Made by a program: the position numbers and the translations under genes
Notes under the pieces: model-generated
What the model saw: the letters and a program-made list of their open reading frames with translations, nothing else
Told to the model about the DNA's origin: nothing
The model's database searches: none
Assembly: GCA_023423335.1 (NCBI GenBank)
Contig: JAFAFU010000037.1
Span: 1-64,000, forward strand
Length of the DNA: 64,000 nt
Direction: 5' to 3'
From: Bacillota bacterium
Lineage (GTDB): Bacteria; Bacillota; Clostridia; Lachnospirales; Lachnospiraceae
Part shown: positions 27,140 through 36,093 of the stretch, piece by piece
How positions within the stretch are numbered: the stretch's first letter is position 1
Layout: each line of letters begins with the position of its first letter

Positions 27140-27958
27140 ATGGCTAGGATTATTGCAATTGCAAACCAAAAGGGTGGGGTTGGTAAGACAACAACAGCAA
27201 TAAATTTATCAGCCTGCTTAGCAGAGAAGAACAAAAAGGTACTGACAATCGATATCGATCCGCAGGGCAATACCTCCAGCGGTTTGGGCATAGATAAGAA
27301 TAAACTGAAGAATACAATTTATCAGATGATAATTGGGGATTGTTCTTTAGAGGAGTGTCGGATTGTAAGTGACATTAAAAATCTGCATGTACTTCCTTCT
27401 AATGTTAACCTTGCGGGAGCAGAGATAGAATTGATTGGAATTGAAGGCCGGGAATACATATTAAAGAAACATGTTGATAAAGTCAGAGAGGAATATGATT
27501 TTATTATTATAGATTGCCCCCCATCTTTAAATACCCTTACGGTCAATGCAATGACTACTGCAGACACCGTATTGGTTCCTATTCAATGCGAATTCTATGC
27601 CTTAGAGGGTCTGACACAGCTGATACATACGATAAATCTTGTCAAACACAGATTAAATCCCAATTTGGAGATGGAAGGTGTAGTGTTTACTATGTTTGAT
27701 GCCAGGACAAATCTTTCTTTACAGGTAGTTGAGAATGTGAAGGCGAATCTGAAGCAGAACATTTATAAAACAATTATACCGAGGAATGTCCGTTTAGCAG
27801 AGGCACCCAGCCATGGAATACCGATCAATCTTTATGATCCTAAATCGGCAGGAGCAGATGGATACCGTCAATTGGCAATGGAGGTCATTGAAAAAGACGA
27901 GGCTGAGATGTATGAAAAGAATGAAATCAGTGAAATCAAGTTCCGAAGAAAAAAGTAG
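27140..27958 (+). CDS. parA: Chromosome partitioning ATPase ParA (Soj)
   Basis: 272 aa from ATG 27140 (MARIIAIANQKGGVGKTTTA), preceded by AAGGGGGAGGG; the frame runs upstream without a proper start signal. Deviant Walker A KGGVGKTT near residue 10, Walker A-prime IDIDPQGN and Walker B DFIIIDCPPS. Nucleotide-dependent DNA binding, regulated by ParB, moves and separates origins and controls DnaA. Next to parB with parS sites around it. Confidence 0.97.
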   Translation: MARIIAIANQKGGVGKTTTAINLSACLAEKNKKVLTIDIDPQGNTSSGLGIDKNKLKNTIYQMIIGDCSLEECRIVSDIKNLHVLPSNVNLAGAEIELIGIEGREYILKKHVDKVREEYDFIIIDCPPSLNTLTVNAMTTADTVLVPIQCEFYALEGLTQLIHTINLVKHRLNPNLEMEGVVFTMFDARTNLSLQVVENVKANLKQNIYKTIIPRNVRLAEAPSHGIPINLYDPKSAGADGYRQLAMEVIEKDEAEMYEKNEISEIKFRRKK

Positions 27959-28009
27959 CAGTATCCATTGATCTGGCAAGTAATGTAGAAAAGTATAAGG
28001 AGGATACAT

Positions 28010-28891
28010 ATGTCTGCACTAAAAAAAGGGTTGGGTAAAGGACTTGACATTATGATACCCGAGCGTATTGTTGATACAGAGGAAGTAAAGATGGAGAATG
28101 TTTCACGTGAAACATTGATACATATCAGCAATATCGAGCCGAATAAAGCGCAGCCCCGCAAAAAGTTTGATGAAGATTCCCTGCAGGAGCTGGCAGACTC
28201 CATTAAGCAATATGGAATTATAGAGCCCTTGATTGTCCAGAAAAGGGATAAGTATTATGAGATAATTGCGGGTGAAAGACGATGGAGAGCTGCCAGGATA
28301 GCGGGACTTAAGGAAGTCCCGGTGGTTATTAAGGACTATACTCCACAGGAAATTGTAGAAATTGCTTTAATAGAAAACATCCAAAGAGAGGACCTTAATC
28401 CGATTGAAGAAGCATATGCATTTCAAAGACTGATTCAGGAGTTTCATTTAAAGCAGGATGAACTGGCAGAACGTGTTTCAAAAAGCCGTGCGGCAGTAAC
28501 AAATTCAATGAGATTATTAAAATTGGACGCAAGAGTGCAGCAGATGCTGATTGATGACATTTTGTCCAGCGGTCATGCCAGGGCTCTTCTTCCGATTGAG
28601 GATGCAGATATACAGTACCAAACAGCATGTAGAATTTTTGATGAGAAAATGAGTGTCCGTGAAACGGAAAAGCTGGTGAAGAAAATCCTTAGCGGAAAGC
28701 CTCAGAAGCAGTATGCAGTAGCTGACGAGAAAGATTTTGTTTACCGAGAGTTGGAAGAGAGGTTTCGTAACATCATCGGAACAAAGGTTTCCATACAAAG
28801 AAAGCAGAAAAATAAAGGAAGGATAGAGATTGAATACTATTCCGACGAAGAATTGGAACGGATCATTGAGATGTTTGAAGCTTTATCATAA
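28010..28891 (+). CDS. parB: Chromosome partitioning protein ParB (Spo0J)
   Basis: 293 aa. The N-terminal ParA-contact region begins MSALKKGLGKGL. The CTP-binding ParB/Srx domain has GERRWRAA and ENIQREDLNPIEEA. A central HTH (LKQDELAERVSKSRAAVTN) recognises parS, and the C-terminal dimerisation domain ends the protein. Codons 31-35 (VSRET) are encoded by a perfect parS site. Loads onto parS, spreads, and recruits condensin near the origin. Confidence 0.97.
   Translation: MSALKKGLGKGLDIMIPERIVDTEEVKMENVSRETLIHISNIEPNKAQPRKKFDEDSLQELADSIKQYGIIEPLIVQKRDKYYEIIAGERRWRAARIAGLKEVPVVIKDYTPQEIVEIALIENIQREDLNPIEEAYAFQRLIQEFHLKQDELAERVSKSRAAVTNSMRLLKLDARVQQMLIDDILSSGHARALLPIEDADIQYQTACRIFDEKMSVRETEKLVKKILSGKPQKQYAVADEKDFVYRELEERFRNIIGTKVSIQRKQKNKGRIEIEYYSDEELERIIEMFEALS
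28099..28114. promoter_or_regulatory. parS site 3, inside parB
   Basis: TGTTTCACGTGAAACA, an exact consensus parS, lies in the early part of the parB coding sequence and encodes Val-Ser-Arg-Glu-Thr. Confidence 0.93.
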
Positions 28892-28942
28892 AACACAAAT
28901 GTAAACAAATGTAAATAATATACGTAATGGAGGAACGTAGTA

Positions 28943-29455
28943 ATGGATTTAAATAAGCTTATAACGGATAATATAATGATATTCACGGTCGGCCTGGCAT
29001 CTATCAGCCTGCTAATACTGCTTCTGCTAATCATCACAATGGTAAAGCTGCGAAAAATGAATTTAAAATATAAACAGTTTATGACAGGCTCTGACGGAAG
29101 GAATTTGGAATCTAAGATATTAGCCAGGTTTTCGGATATCGATGGTTTAAAAGCGGATGGAAAACAGATTCATGAGGAGCTGAATAAAATAAAAGAGAAT
29201 TTACTGCTTACTTATCAGAAGGTTGGAGTAGTCAAATACGATGCTTTCAAGGAGATGGGCGGAAAGCTTAGCTTCGTACTGGCACTGCTGGATAAGAATA
29301 ATAACGGCATTCTTTTGAATTCTGTTCATAGCAGCAGAGAAGGCTGCTATACTTACCTGAAGGAAATAATTAAAGGAGAATCTTTCCTGGAATTATCGGA
29401 GGATGAGCGAAGTGCTTTAAACCAGGCAATGAATAGCAGCAACCTTATGGTATAG
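28943..29455 (+). CDS. DUF4446 family membrane-anchored protein
   Basis: 170 aa. One N-terminal membrane helix (about 12-33, FTVGLASISLLILLLLIITM), a charged coiled-coil stretch, then the conserved globular part KVGVVKYDAFKEMGGKLSFVLALLD with GILLNSVHSSREGCYTYLKEI, which is the DUF4446 core. The gene commonly follows parB in Clostridia, so a link to origin segregation or cell-cycle functions is conceivable but unproven. Confidence 0.85.
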   Translation: MDLNKLITDNIMIFTVGLASISLLILLLLIITMVKLRKMNLKYKQFMTGSDGRNLESKILARFSDIDGLKADGKQIHEELNKIKENLLLTYQKVGVVKYDAFKEMGGKLSFVLALLDKNNNGILLNSVHSSREGCYTYLKEIIKGESFLELSEDERSALNQAMNSSNLMV

Positions 29456-29470
29456 GAACATGGCTGTTAA

Positions 29471-29516
29471 AAACCGAAGTCCCGCGGTAAGTTAACTACA
29501 GGACTTCGGTTTTTTC
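29471..29516. terminator. Bidirectional terminator between DUF4446 gene and adhE
   Basis: CCGAAGTCC (29474..29482) pairs with GGACTTCGG (29501..29509), with A residues before and T residues after, so it can serve both converging genes. Confidence 0.9.
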
Positions 29517-29523
29517 TTATTTA

Positions 29524-32151
29524 TTACTGTGCCTTCTTAACAGGAACATTATCTTTGCCATAGTATGCAGTCAGATATAAAGCTTCTAATTCACTTACCA
29601 GGGGAAGCCTTGGGTTTGCAGTGGTACATTGGTCACCAAAAGCCAGGTCGGCCAGCTCGGAAACCTTGGAAAGGAAGGCTTTCTCATCAATTCCATATTC
29701 CTTTAAGGTGGAAGGAATACCAAGATGCTTATTCAGTTCTTCAACTTCCTTTGCAAGCATTTCGACTGCATCTGCTTTACTCTTCGGGGTTCTGCCAAGG
29801 CGGAGCATCAGTTCATAGATCTTATCACTGACGATATAGCTCTCATATTTTGGCCAGGAGTTAAACTTGGTAGGGCATTCGACACCGTTATAGCGGATAA
29901 CATGGGGAAGCAGGATGGCATTGGCGCAGCCGTGAGGAATATGATATTCTCCGCCAAGCTTGTGAGCTAAGGAGTGGTTAATTCCAAGGAAAGCATTTGT
30001 AAAGGCCATACCGGCAATGGTTGAAGCATTATGCATCTTTTCTCTGGCTACCGGGTTTGCTGCGCCCTGGTCATAGGATTCCTTGAGATAACGGAAAACC
30101 ATATCAATTGCATGGATGGCAAGGGCGTCGGTATAATCAGAAGCAATAATGGAGATATAAGCTTCAATTGCGTGGGTTAAAACATCCATTCCGGTCCAGG
30201 CTGTGGATTTCTTTGGAACGCTCATAACAAAATCAGGATCAATGATCGCAACATCAGGAGTCAGTTCATAATCGGCCAGCGGATATTTCTTATTTTCCCT
30301 CTTATCGGAGATAACGGCAAAGGAGGTTACCTCCGATCCGGTTCCCGAAGTAGTTGGAATAGCAACAAACTGAGCTTTTTTACCTAAGGCCGGGAATTTA
30401 TAAGCCCTTTTCCGGATATCAAGGAACTTCAGGGACATATTCCTAAAATCAGCTTCCGGATGCTCATAAAAAAGCCACATTCCTTTTGCCGCATCGATTG
30501 CGGAGCCGCCGCCGAGGGCAATGATAACATCCGGTTTATACTTGTTCATGGCATCTACACCGGTCAGGATGGTGTCAAGACTGGGGTCAGGCTCAACCTG
30601 GTCGAAAATCTCACAGTGTACATAATCGGGTCTTTTTCTTAACTGATACAGAACCTTATTGACATAACCCAGTTCAGTCATGGAAGGATCTGTTACGATG
30701 AAAGCTTTGGTGATACCGGGCATCTTTGCCAGATAAGCAGTAGAGCCGGACTCGAAATATATCTTGCTGGGAACCTTAAACCATTGCATATTAACTCTCC
30801 TCTTTGCCACACGCTTGTAGTTTACCAAATCAACAGCGGATACATTATGGGTTGTAGAATTACCGCCATAAGAGCCGCAGCCGAGAGTCAGGGAAGGCAT
30901 ATTCGTATTATAGAGATCACCAATGGCGCCATGGGTGGACGGGGAGTTTACTATAATTCGTCCTGTTCGCATTCGTGCAGAGAAAGCATTGATGACGTTT
31001 GCATCTGTAGAATGAATAACGCTGGAGTGACCTAAGCCGCCAAGATCAATCATTTTCTCACATAGAAGGAAACCCTTCTCTGCGTCGGCAGCTTTGATTA
31101 CGGCAAGGACCGGAGATAATTTTTCCTTGGATAAGGGATAGCCTTCTCCCACTCCCTCAATTTCCGTACATAAAATTTTGGTATACTCCGGAATAACAAT
31201 ACCGGCAAGGGAAGCAATGTGAGCCGGAGATTGACCGACAATGGCCGGATTTACATTCCCGGTTTCCTTATTAATTACCACAGGCTCCAAAAGCCTGATT
31301 TCTTCCTTAGTGGCAAAATAACAGCCGGCTTTTTTCATAAGACTGACCGTTTCCGCATATATGGGGCCTTCAATGATTGCAGCCTGTTCGGAAGCACAGA
31401 TCATACCGTTGTCAAAGGATTTTGATAATACCAGGTCATTTACCGCACGTTTTAAATTGGCAGTCTTCTCTATAAAACAGGGAACATTACCCGGTCCTAC
31501 ACCAAGAGCAGGCTTGCCGGCAGAATAGGCTTGCTTTACCATACCCGCCCCGCCGGTTGCAAGGATCATGGAGACATTGGGATGATTCATCAGTTCTCTG
31601 GTCGCATCAATGGAAGGGTATTCAATCCATTGGATGCAGTGCTTGGGAGCACCGGCCTTAAGTGCTGCCTCATATAAGGTTCGGGCGGCCTCAGCCGAAC
31701 ATTTCTGTGCACTGGGATGGAAGCCGAAGATAATGGGGTTCCTGGTCTTGATGCAAGTCAGACATTTGAACATGGTGGTTGAAGTAGGATTTGTGACCGG
31801 TGTAACACCGGCAACGACTCCGACCGGTTCCGCAACGATCATATAATCCTCTTCCTCATTGTCTTCGATTATACCGACGGTCTTTTGGTATTTGATCGAA
31901 TGCCATACATATTCGGTTGCAAAGATGTTTTTTGTAATCTTATCCTCATAAATACCTCTTCCGGTCTCCTCAACAGCCATCTTCGCCAGCAGCTGCTGCT
32001 TTGAAAGACCGGCCAGGGCCATCTCATGGACAATTTTGTCGATGGTCTCCTGATCCATCCTTAAAAATTCATTTAAGGCGGTAAGGGCGTTATCCACTAA
32101 TAAATTCACATGTTCCTTCGGGGTAGGCTGATTTATATTTCCATTCTTCAT
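29524..32151 (-). CDS. adhE: Bifunctional acetaldehyde/alcohol dehydrogenase AdhE
   Basis: 875 aa. The N-terminal aldehyde dehydrogenase domain (about 1-440) has the catalytic Cys in NGMICASEQA and reduces acetyl-CoA to acetaldehyde. The C-terminal iron alcohol dehydrogenase (about 455-870) has GGGSAIDAAKGMW, GTGSEVTSFAVISD and the metal region HSLAHKLGGEYHIPHGCAN, making ethanol. The enzyme probably forms spirosomes. RBS AAGGAGG. It is encoded against the direction of replication. A consensus promoter and two Rex-type operators upstream suggest control by the NADH/NAD ratio. Confidence 0.97.
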   Translation of the reverse strand: MKNGNINQPTPKEHVNLLVDNALTALNEFLRMDQETIDKIVHEMALAGLSKQQLLAKMAVEETGRGIYEDKITKNIFATEYVWHSIKYQKTVGIIEDNEEEDYMIVAEPVGVVAGVTPVTNPTSTTMFKCLTCIKTRNPIIFGFHPSAQKCSAEAARTLYEAALKAGAPKHCIQWIEYPSIDATRELMNHPNVSMILATGGAGMVKQAYSAGKPALGVGPGNVPCFIEKTANLKRAVNDLVLSKSFDNGMICASEQAAIIEGPIYAETVSLMKKAGCYFATKEEIRLLEPVVINKETGNVNPAIVGQSPAHIASLAGIVIPEYTKILCTEIEGVGEGYPLSKEKLSPVLAVIKAADAEKGFLLCEKMIDLGGLGHSSVIHSTDANVINAFSARMRTGRIIVNSPSTHGAIGDLYNTNMPSLTLGCGSYGGNSTTHNVSAVDLVNYKRVAKRRVNMQWFKVPSKIYFESGSTAYLAKMPGITKAFIVTDPSMTELGYVNKVLYQLRKRPDYVHCEIFDQVEPDPSLDTILTGVDAMNKYKPDVIIALGGGSAIDAAKGMWLFYEHPEADFRNMSLKFLDIRKRAYKFPALGKKAQFVAIPTTSGTGSEVTSFAVISDKRENKKYPLADYELTPDVAIIDPDFVMSVPKKSTAWTGMDVLTHAIEAYISIIASDYTDALAIHAIDMVFRYLKESYDQGAANPVAREKMHNASTIAGMAFTNAFLGINHSLAHKLGGEYHIPHGCANAILLPHVIRYNGVECPTKFNSWPKYESYIVSDKIYELMLRLGRTPKSKADAVEMLAKEVEELNKHLGIPSTLKEYGIDEKAFLSKVSELADLAFGDQCTTANPRLPLVSELEALYLTAYYGKDNVPVKKAQ

Positions 32152-32166
32152 AAGGGTCCTCCTTGA

Positions 32167-32184
32167 TTGTTAAAATTTTAACAC
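32167..32184. promoter_or_regulatory. Rex operator 1 upstream of adhE
   Basis: TTGTTAAAATTTTAACAC matches the Rex consensus TTGTTAANNNNTTAACAA at 13 of 14 specified positions. It lies between the promoter and the adhE start, where bound Rex would block transcription. Confidence 0.8.
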
Positions 32185-32198
32185 TTGCTTCTGAGATA

Positions 32199-32227
32199 AA
32201 TATAACAGAAATACTTTTCCTTGTCAA
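32199..32227 (-). promoter_or_regulatory. adhE promoter
   Basis: Minus strand: perfect TTGACA (32227..32222), 17-bp spacer, TATATT (32204..32199). It is flanked by the two Rex-like sites. The 351-bp gap 32152-32502 holds these elements and nothing else recognised. Confidence 0.8.
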
Positions 32228-32233
32228 AGGATA

Positions 32234-32251
32234 TTGTTAAATAAATAACGA
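32234..32251. promoter_or_regulatory. Rex operator 2 (imperfect), upstream of the adhE -35
   Basis: TTGTTAAATAAATAACGA keeps the left Rex half-site perfectly and 5 of 7 bases of the right half. It lies 6 bp upstream of the -35 box. Confidence 0.55.
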
Positions 32252-32502
32252 TAAAAATTTAGACTAAAATTTTATTTCTTTGTTGCTTATATACAAAAGC
32301 ATAGGAGGAAAAAAAATAGCCTTGGGACAAATAGTAATATGTAATTCCATTTATTTGCACTATAAATTGGCATAGAACTATTGTATGATTGAAAATATAT
32401 AGTAAAAAGAGGATGATATGGTTAATGTTATGATAAAGATTCGGTTACCATCGGTAATAAATAACATGAAGGCCATGTCCCGGGTAAAAGAAAGGATTAA
32501 CA

Positions 32503-33567
32503 ATGAGAATAATCTCAATTGATTCCGTTAAGGGGAATGAATTACTGGCAAAGGACATTCTTAACAGTAATAATTCTGTATTAATGACGGCTGGAACAGT
32601 AGTAAAAAGAGAATATGTAGGTCGGTTACGGGATCTTGATATAGATTTTATTTATGTGGAAGATGAGTTTGCCCAGGGGGTGAATTTGACAGAGAGCCTG
32701 GAGCTTCAGATTAAAGAACAATGTCAGGAAGCAGTCCGGAGCATTCTGTTAAAATACTCTTACCACAATGACAATGAATTGGAAGAGATCCGGATAATTG
32801 CGGATGAGATTATATATGATATTATGAATGAGCCTGAGGTTATGTATAACCTGTCGAGCATACGAAATAAAAGTGAAAGTACTTATTCCCACTCCTTAAA
32901 CGTATGTGCTTTATCTGTCATCCTGGCGATAAAGCTTAAATTAGCCAAGACAAAGATCCGTGAGATAGCAGTGGGCTGCCTTCTTCATGATATTGGTTTT
33001 ACTTACATAGGCATGGATTACAGCAATATTAATATTGAGACCTGCTCACCAAAGGAACTGAAAGAGATTAAGAAACATATTATCTATGGATATTCCGCGG
33101 TTGAGAAGGTGGATTGGCTCTCCCAGACTTCAAAGGATATTATCATCAGCCATCACGAACGGCTGGATGGGACGGGATATCCGTTTCGTCTCAAGGGAGA
33201 CAAGATTAAAATAGGAAGTAAGATAGCCGCGGTATGCGATGAATTTGACAGCAGGGTCTACGGAAATCTTATGTCCAAGATGAAGGTGCATGATGCGATT
33301 GACTATATTGTCAGTCAGGCCGGTGTGAAATTTGATTTTAATGTAGTAAAAGCGTTTGTGGACTCTGTGGCCGCCTATCCTACCGGAGCCTTGGTCATAA
33401 CAAACCAGGAGGAGATCGGAATAGTACTCCGGCAAAATCCTAAGTGTCCCACCAGACCCGTAATCCGGATTATAAAGAATAAAGAAGGGGAGAAGCCGGG
33501 GGAATGGATTGAAAAGGATCTGACAAAAGAACTGACACTGTTCATCACAGATACAATCCTGGATTAA
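32503..33567 (+). CDS. HD-GYP domain protein, probable c-di-GMP phosphodiesterase
   Basis: 354 aa. The N-terminal 110 residues are a family-specific region (VKGNELLAKDILN). The HD-GYP domain has the metal ligands in HSLNVCALS and CLLHDIGFTY, then HHERLDGTGYPFRLKG (GYP signature) and ICDEFD-type AVCDEFDSR. The C-terminal extension contains NPKCPTRPVIRII, common in Clostridial HD-GYP proteins. No membrane segment. Expected to hydrolyse cyclic di-GMP or a related dinucleotide. Confidence 0.92.
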   Translation: MRIISIDSVKGNELLAKDILNSNNSVLMTAGTVVKREYVGRLRDLDIDFIYVEDEFAQGVNLTESLELQIKEQCQEAVRSILLKYSYHNDNELEEIRIIADEIIYDIMNEPEVMYNLSSIRNKSESTYSHSLNVCALSVILAIKLKLAKTKIREIAVGCLLHDIGFTYIGMDYSNINIETCSPKELKEIKKHIIYGYSAVEKVDWLSQTSKDIIISHHERLDGTGYPFRLKGDKIKIGSKIAAVCDEFDSRVYGNLMSKMKVHDAIDYIVSQAGVKFDFNVVKAFVDSVAAYPTGALVITNQEEIGIVLRQNPKCPTRPVIRIIKNKEGEKPGEWIEKDLTKELTLFITDTILD

Positions 33568-33599
33568 CAGGGAAATAGAAACATAGAATCAACACAAAG

Positions 33600-33644
33600 G
33601 GAAGGAAATCCGATTGACATTGTGGATAACCTTCCTGTTTTTTT
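33600..33644 (+). terminator. Terminator of the HD-GYP gene
   Basis: GGAAGG and ATCC pair in register with GGAT and CCTTCC around a 12-nt loop, followed by TGTTTTTTT. Confidence 0.8.
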
Positions 33645-33809
33645 GTACTGCCGTGGAAGAATCCTTAATCTGACGGAATCCTCAGTGATTGAGGTCTTGC
33701 ACTTTCCTTAGGAATATGATATATATAATATCACATGAATTCATGATAGAGAGCGTATGATATAATATCATTATATAAAGTAAACTAATTGGATTGGCAG
33801 GTGAAAATA

Positions 33810-34706
33810 ATGCATAGCTATTTAAGAGCCATCGGCTTTAGTAACATTAACGATAGAACAGAGCTAAATCGGTTATTCGATATGGTGAAGGAACAGGCGA
33901 CAAAGATTCGGACCGTTCAAGTTGGCGGTAATAATGAATTAACGGAAATTTCTTATGGTTTTGGAGATGGAATGGGGATTATGCTCCGCGGAGAATATGA
34001 CGAGAACAGAGTTTTCCATATGGAACATTACTTTCCTTATCTGGCAGGCCAGGGAATAAGCGCCAGTGAAGAGGTTGGAATTAACAAAAGAGTTGATACC
34101 GAGGCTTATACCGGCATGTGCGATGATTACCGCCTGGGAGTGTCCCTGATTTTTTACCTGCAGAATGTGGTAGAATATCTGGAGAAGAAAAATCAAAACA
34201 TGACGATGAGTACAAACTTTCCCATTACTCTGGCAGCGCTGTCCTTAGAAGGCAGAACCCTTCTCCCGATTGAAAAGGATGAGGTTCAGGTCCGTAATAT
34301 TTCAGCGGAAACGAAATACAGGAACAATCTGATTGCCGAAGCAAAAAAGGGTAACCAGGATGCCATAGACAGCCTGACGATTGATGATATCGATACCTAT
34401 GCCATGGTGTCAAGAAGAGCAAAGAAAGAAGACATTTACTCTATCGTAGATACCAGCTTCATTCCCTTTGGCTCGGAGTCCGATAATTATAGCATTATTG
34501 CTACCATCCAGGAATGCGGCCTGATCCAGAATTCTCTTACAAAGGAGGAGATATACGACCTGTTGGTTTCCTGCAATGATATCAGCTTCCGCCTTTGCAT
34601 CAATAAACAGGATCTTCTTGGGGAACCCGCAATAGGGCGAAGGTTTAAAGGTAATATCTGGATGCAGGGAAATATAGCATTTTCCGGACAATTGGCAAAT
34701 GGATAA
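33810..34706 (+). CDS. DUF3881 family protein
   Basis: 298 aa from ATG 33810 (MHSYLRAIGFSNI), which has AGGTG nine bases upstream; the frame extends to a TTG at 33789. The start HSYLRAIGF and the sequence MEHYFPYLAGQGIS with CDDYRLGVSLIFYLQN are hallmarks of DUF3881, a family known mainly from Lachnospiraceae. Soluble, no known function. Monocistronic, followed by tRNA-Arg. Confidence 0.9.
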   Translation: MHSYLRAIGFSNINDRTELNRLFDMVKEQATKIRTVQVGGNNELTEISYGFGDGMGIMLRGEYDENRVFHMEHYFPYLAGQGISASEEVGINKRVDTEAYTGMCDDYRLGVSLIFYLQNVVEYLEKKNQNMTMSTNFPITLAALSLEGRTLLPIEKDEVQVRNISAETKYRNNLIAEAKKGNQDAIDSLTIDDIDTYAMVSRRAKKEDIYSIVDTSFIPFGSESDNYSIIATIQECGLIQNSLTKEEIYDLLVSCNDISFRLCINKQDLLGEPAIGRRFKGNIWMQGNIAFSGQLANG

Positions 34707-34724
34707 ATTCCTTTCGATAGGATA

Positions 34725-34753
34725 TTGACTTAAGAGGACGGAAATAGTAGAAT
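34725..34753 (+). promoter_or_regulatory. tRNA-Arg promoter
   Basis: TTGACT (34725..34730), 17-bp spacer, TAGAAT (34748..34753), starting transcription a few bases before the tRNA. Confidence 0.8.
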
Positions 34754-34768
34754 AAATACGTTGTCTTT

Positions 34769-34842
34769 GTGTTTGTAGCTCAGCAGGATAGAGCGTCCGC
34801 CTCCTAAGCGGAAGGTCGTGGGTTCAAATCCCGCCAGACACG
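34769..34842 (+). tRNA. tRNA-Arg (anticodon CCU)
   Basis: Cloverleaf with acceptor GTGTTTG/CAGACAC (one G-T), discriminator G, D-arm GTAGCTCAGC, anticodon loop CTCCTAA giving CCU, and T-arm GTGGGTTCAAATCCCGC. CCA not encoded. Confidence 0.96.
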
Positions 34843-34865
34843 TTGAGCATGAAATGGAGGAAGAG

Positions 34866-34926
34866 AAAAAAGCTTTTCCTGAAGGAATAGGAGTGGATCC
34901 TGTTCTTTCGGGAGAAGCTTTTTTAT
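34866..34926 (+). terminator. Terminator after tRNA-Arg
   Basis: A long imperfect hairpin with AAGCTT (34870..34875) and AAGCTT (34915..34920) as outer arms, TTCCTGAAG pairing with CTTTCGGGA inside, followed by five T. Confidence 0.8.
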
Positions 34927-35045
34927 TACCCCCCCCAAATTGCATTATGCAGATGATCTCCCGTAGCAAATGGCGCCGGCTATATTATCAGGAAAAGAAT
35001 AGAATGATTAAATATATAAATAATAACAATAAAACAGGAAGCGAC

Positions 35046-35073
35046 TTTACATGGATTTTACATAATCTAAACA
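35046..35073 (+). promoter_or_regulatory. PhoP/PhoB box upstream of pstS
   Basis: Three direct repeats TTTACA (35046), TTTACA (35057) and TAAACA (35068) are spaced at exactly 11 bp, the pattern of PhoP boxes in Firmicutes (TTAACA-like, 5-bp spacers). It lies 80 bp upstream of pstS. The rest of the 310-bp gap from 34843 holds the tRNA terminator and a C8 tract near 34930. Confidence 0.7.
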
Positions 35074-35152
35074 TGATTATGCTTACGATGTAATGACAGA
35101 AATGTTATTCTGAACTTGTAAAAAAGATTTGTATAAAAAAGGAGAATAAATA

Positions 35153-36019
35153 ATGATATATAAATTCAGAAAGCTGGCAGTTGTGCTTATGGCAATAGGA
35201 ATAGCCGGATTGCTTGTGGCCTGCGGCAATAATGACAGTTCGGATCAGGGACCGGATAGCGGTAACGGAAGTGCAAACAATTTAAAGGGAGCCTTGACCA
35301 TGGCCGGGTCCACCTCCATGGAGAAGCTTGCTAATGCAGCGGCAGAGGCCTTTATGACAAAATATCCGAAGGTAAGTATCTCACCGGAATTTATCGGCTC
35401 TTCTGCAGGAGTAACAGCGGTAATCGAAGGAACGGTGGATATCGGAAACTCTTCCCGGAATTTGAAGGATAGCGAGAAGAGCGCCGGTGTTGTGGAAAAT
35501 ATAGTAGCAATTGACGGAATAGCGGTCATCATAGATAAAACAAATACGGCGGCAAATCTTACGAAGGAGCAGCTGATTGGGATCTATACGGGCACCATTA
35601 AAAACTGGAGCGAAGTAGGAGGGGCGGATAAGCCCGTTGTCGTAGTTGGAAGGGAAGCCGGCTCCGGTACCAGGGGAGCCTTTGAAGAAATACTCGAAAT
35701 CGTAGACCTATGCAAATATTCCAATGAGATCAACAGCACCGGCGGCGTAATGGCAAAGGTGGCTTCCACACCCGGAGCAATCGGGTATGTGTCCATTGAT
35801 ATTCTGGATGACACGGTTTTAACAATAGAACTTGATAACACAGCACCGACGGTAGAGAACATTAAAGCCGGCAGCTATTTGTTAAGTCGGCCCTTTGTTA
35901 TGGCAACCAAGGGTGAGATATCCGAGCAAAATGAAGTAGTACGGGCATTCTTCGAATACATGGGATCTGAGGAAGGAAAAGAATTGATCCGAAGTGTGGG
36001 ACTTATTACATTGGATTAA
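35153..36019 (+). CDS. pstS: Phosphate-binding lipoprotein PstS
   Basis: 288 aa. Lipoprotein signal with lipobox LVAC (Cys near 24), Gly/Ser/Asn-rich spacer, then the periplasmic-binding-protein fold: MAGSTSMEKLANAAAEAF, SSAGVTAVIEGTVDIGNSSR and GREAGSGTRGAFEEI, the last two being phosphate-binding loops. Captures inorganic phosphate at the cell surface for PstCAB. First gene of the phosphate operon, after a PhoP-type box. RBS AAAAGGAG. Confidence 0.96.
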   Translation: MIYKFRKLAVVLMAIGIAGLLVACGNNDSSDQGPDSGNGSANNLKGALTMAGSTSMEKLANAAAEAFMTKYPKVSISPEFIGSSAGVTAVIEGTVDIGNSSRNLKDSEKSAGVVENIVAIDGIAVIIDKTNTAANLTKEQLIGIYTGTIKNWSEVGGADKPVVVVGREAGSGTRGAFEEILEIVDLCKYSNEINSTGGVMAKVASTPGAIGYVSIDILDDTVLTIELDNTAPTVENIKAGSYLLSRPFVMATKGEISEQNEVVRAFFEYMGSEEGKELIRSVGLITLD

Positions 36020-36093
36020 AGGGCACTGCCGGACAACGGCTTAAGAAGCCTGGGGTTTTAATCCTGCAGGTAGCGAGGAGACGCAAAGATTAT

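Noticed and set aside
34929..34937. Run of eight C after the tRNA-Arg terminator
   Set aside because: A short homopolymer in a non-coding gap with no gene affected; no phase-variation role is evident.
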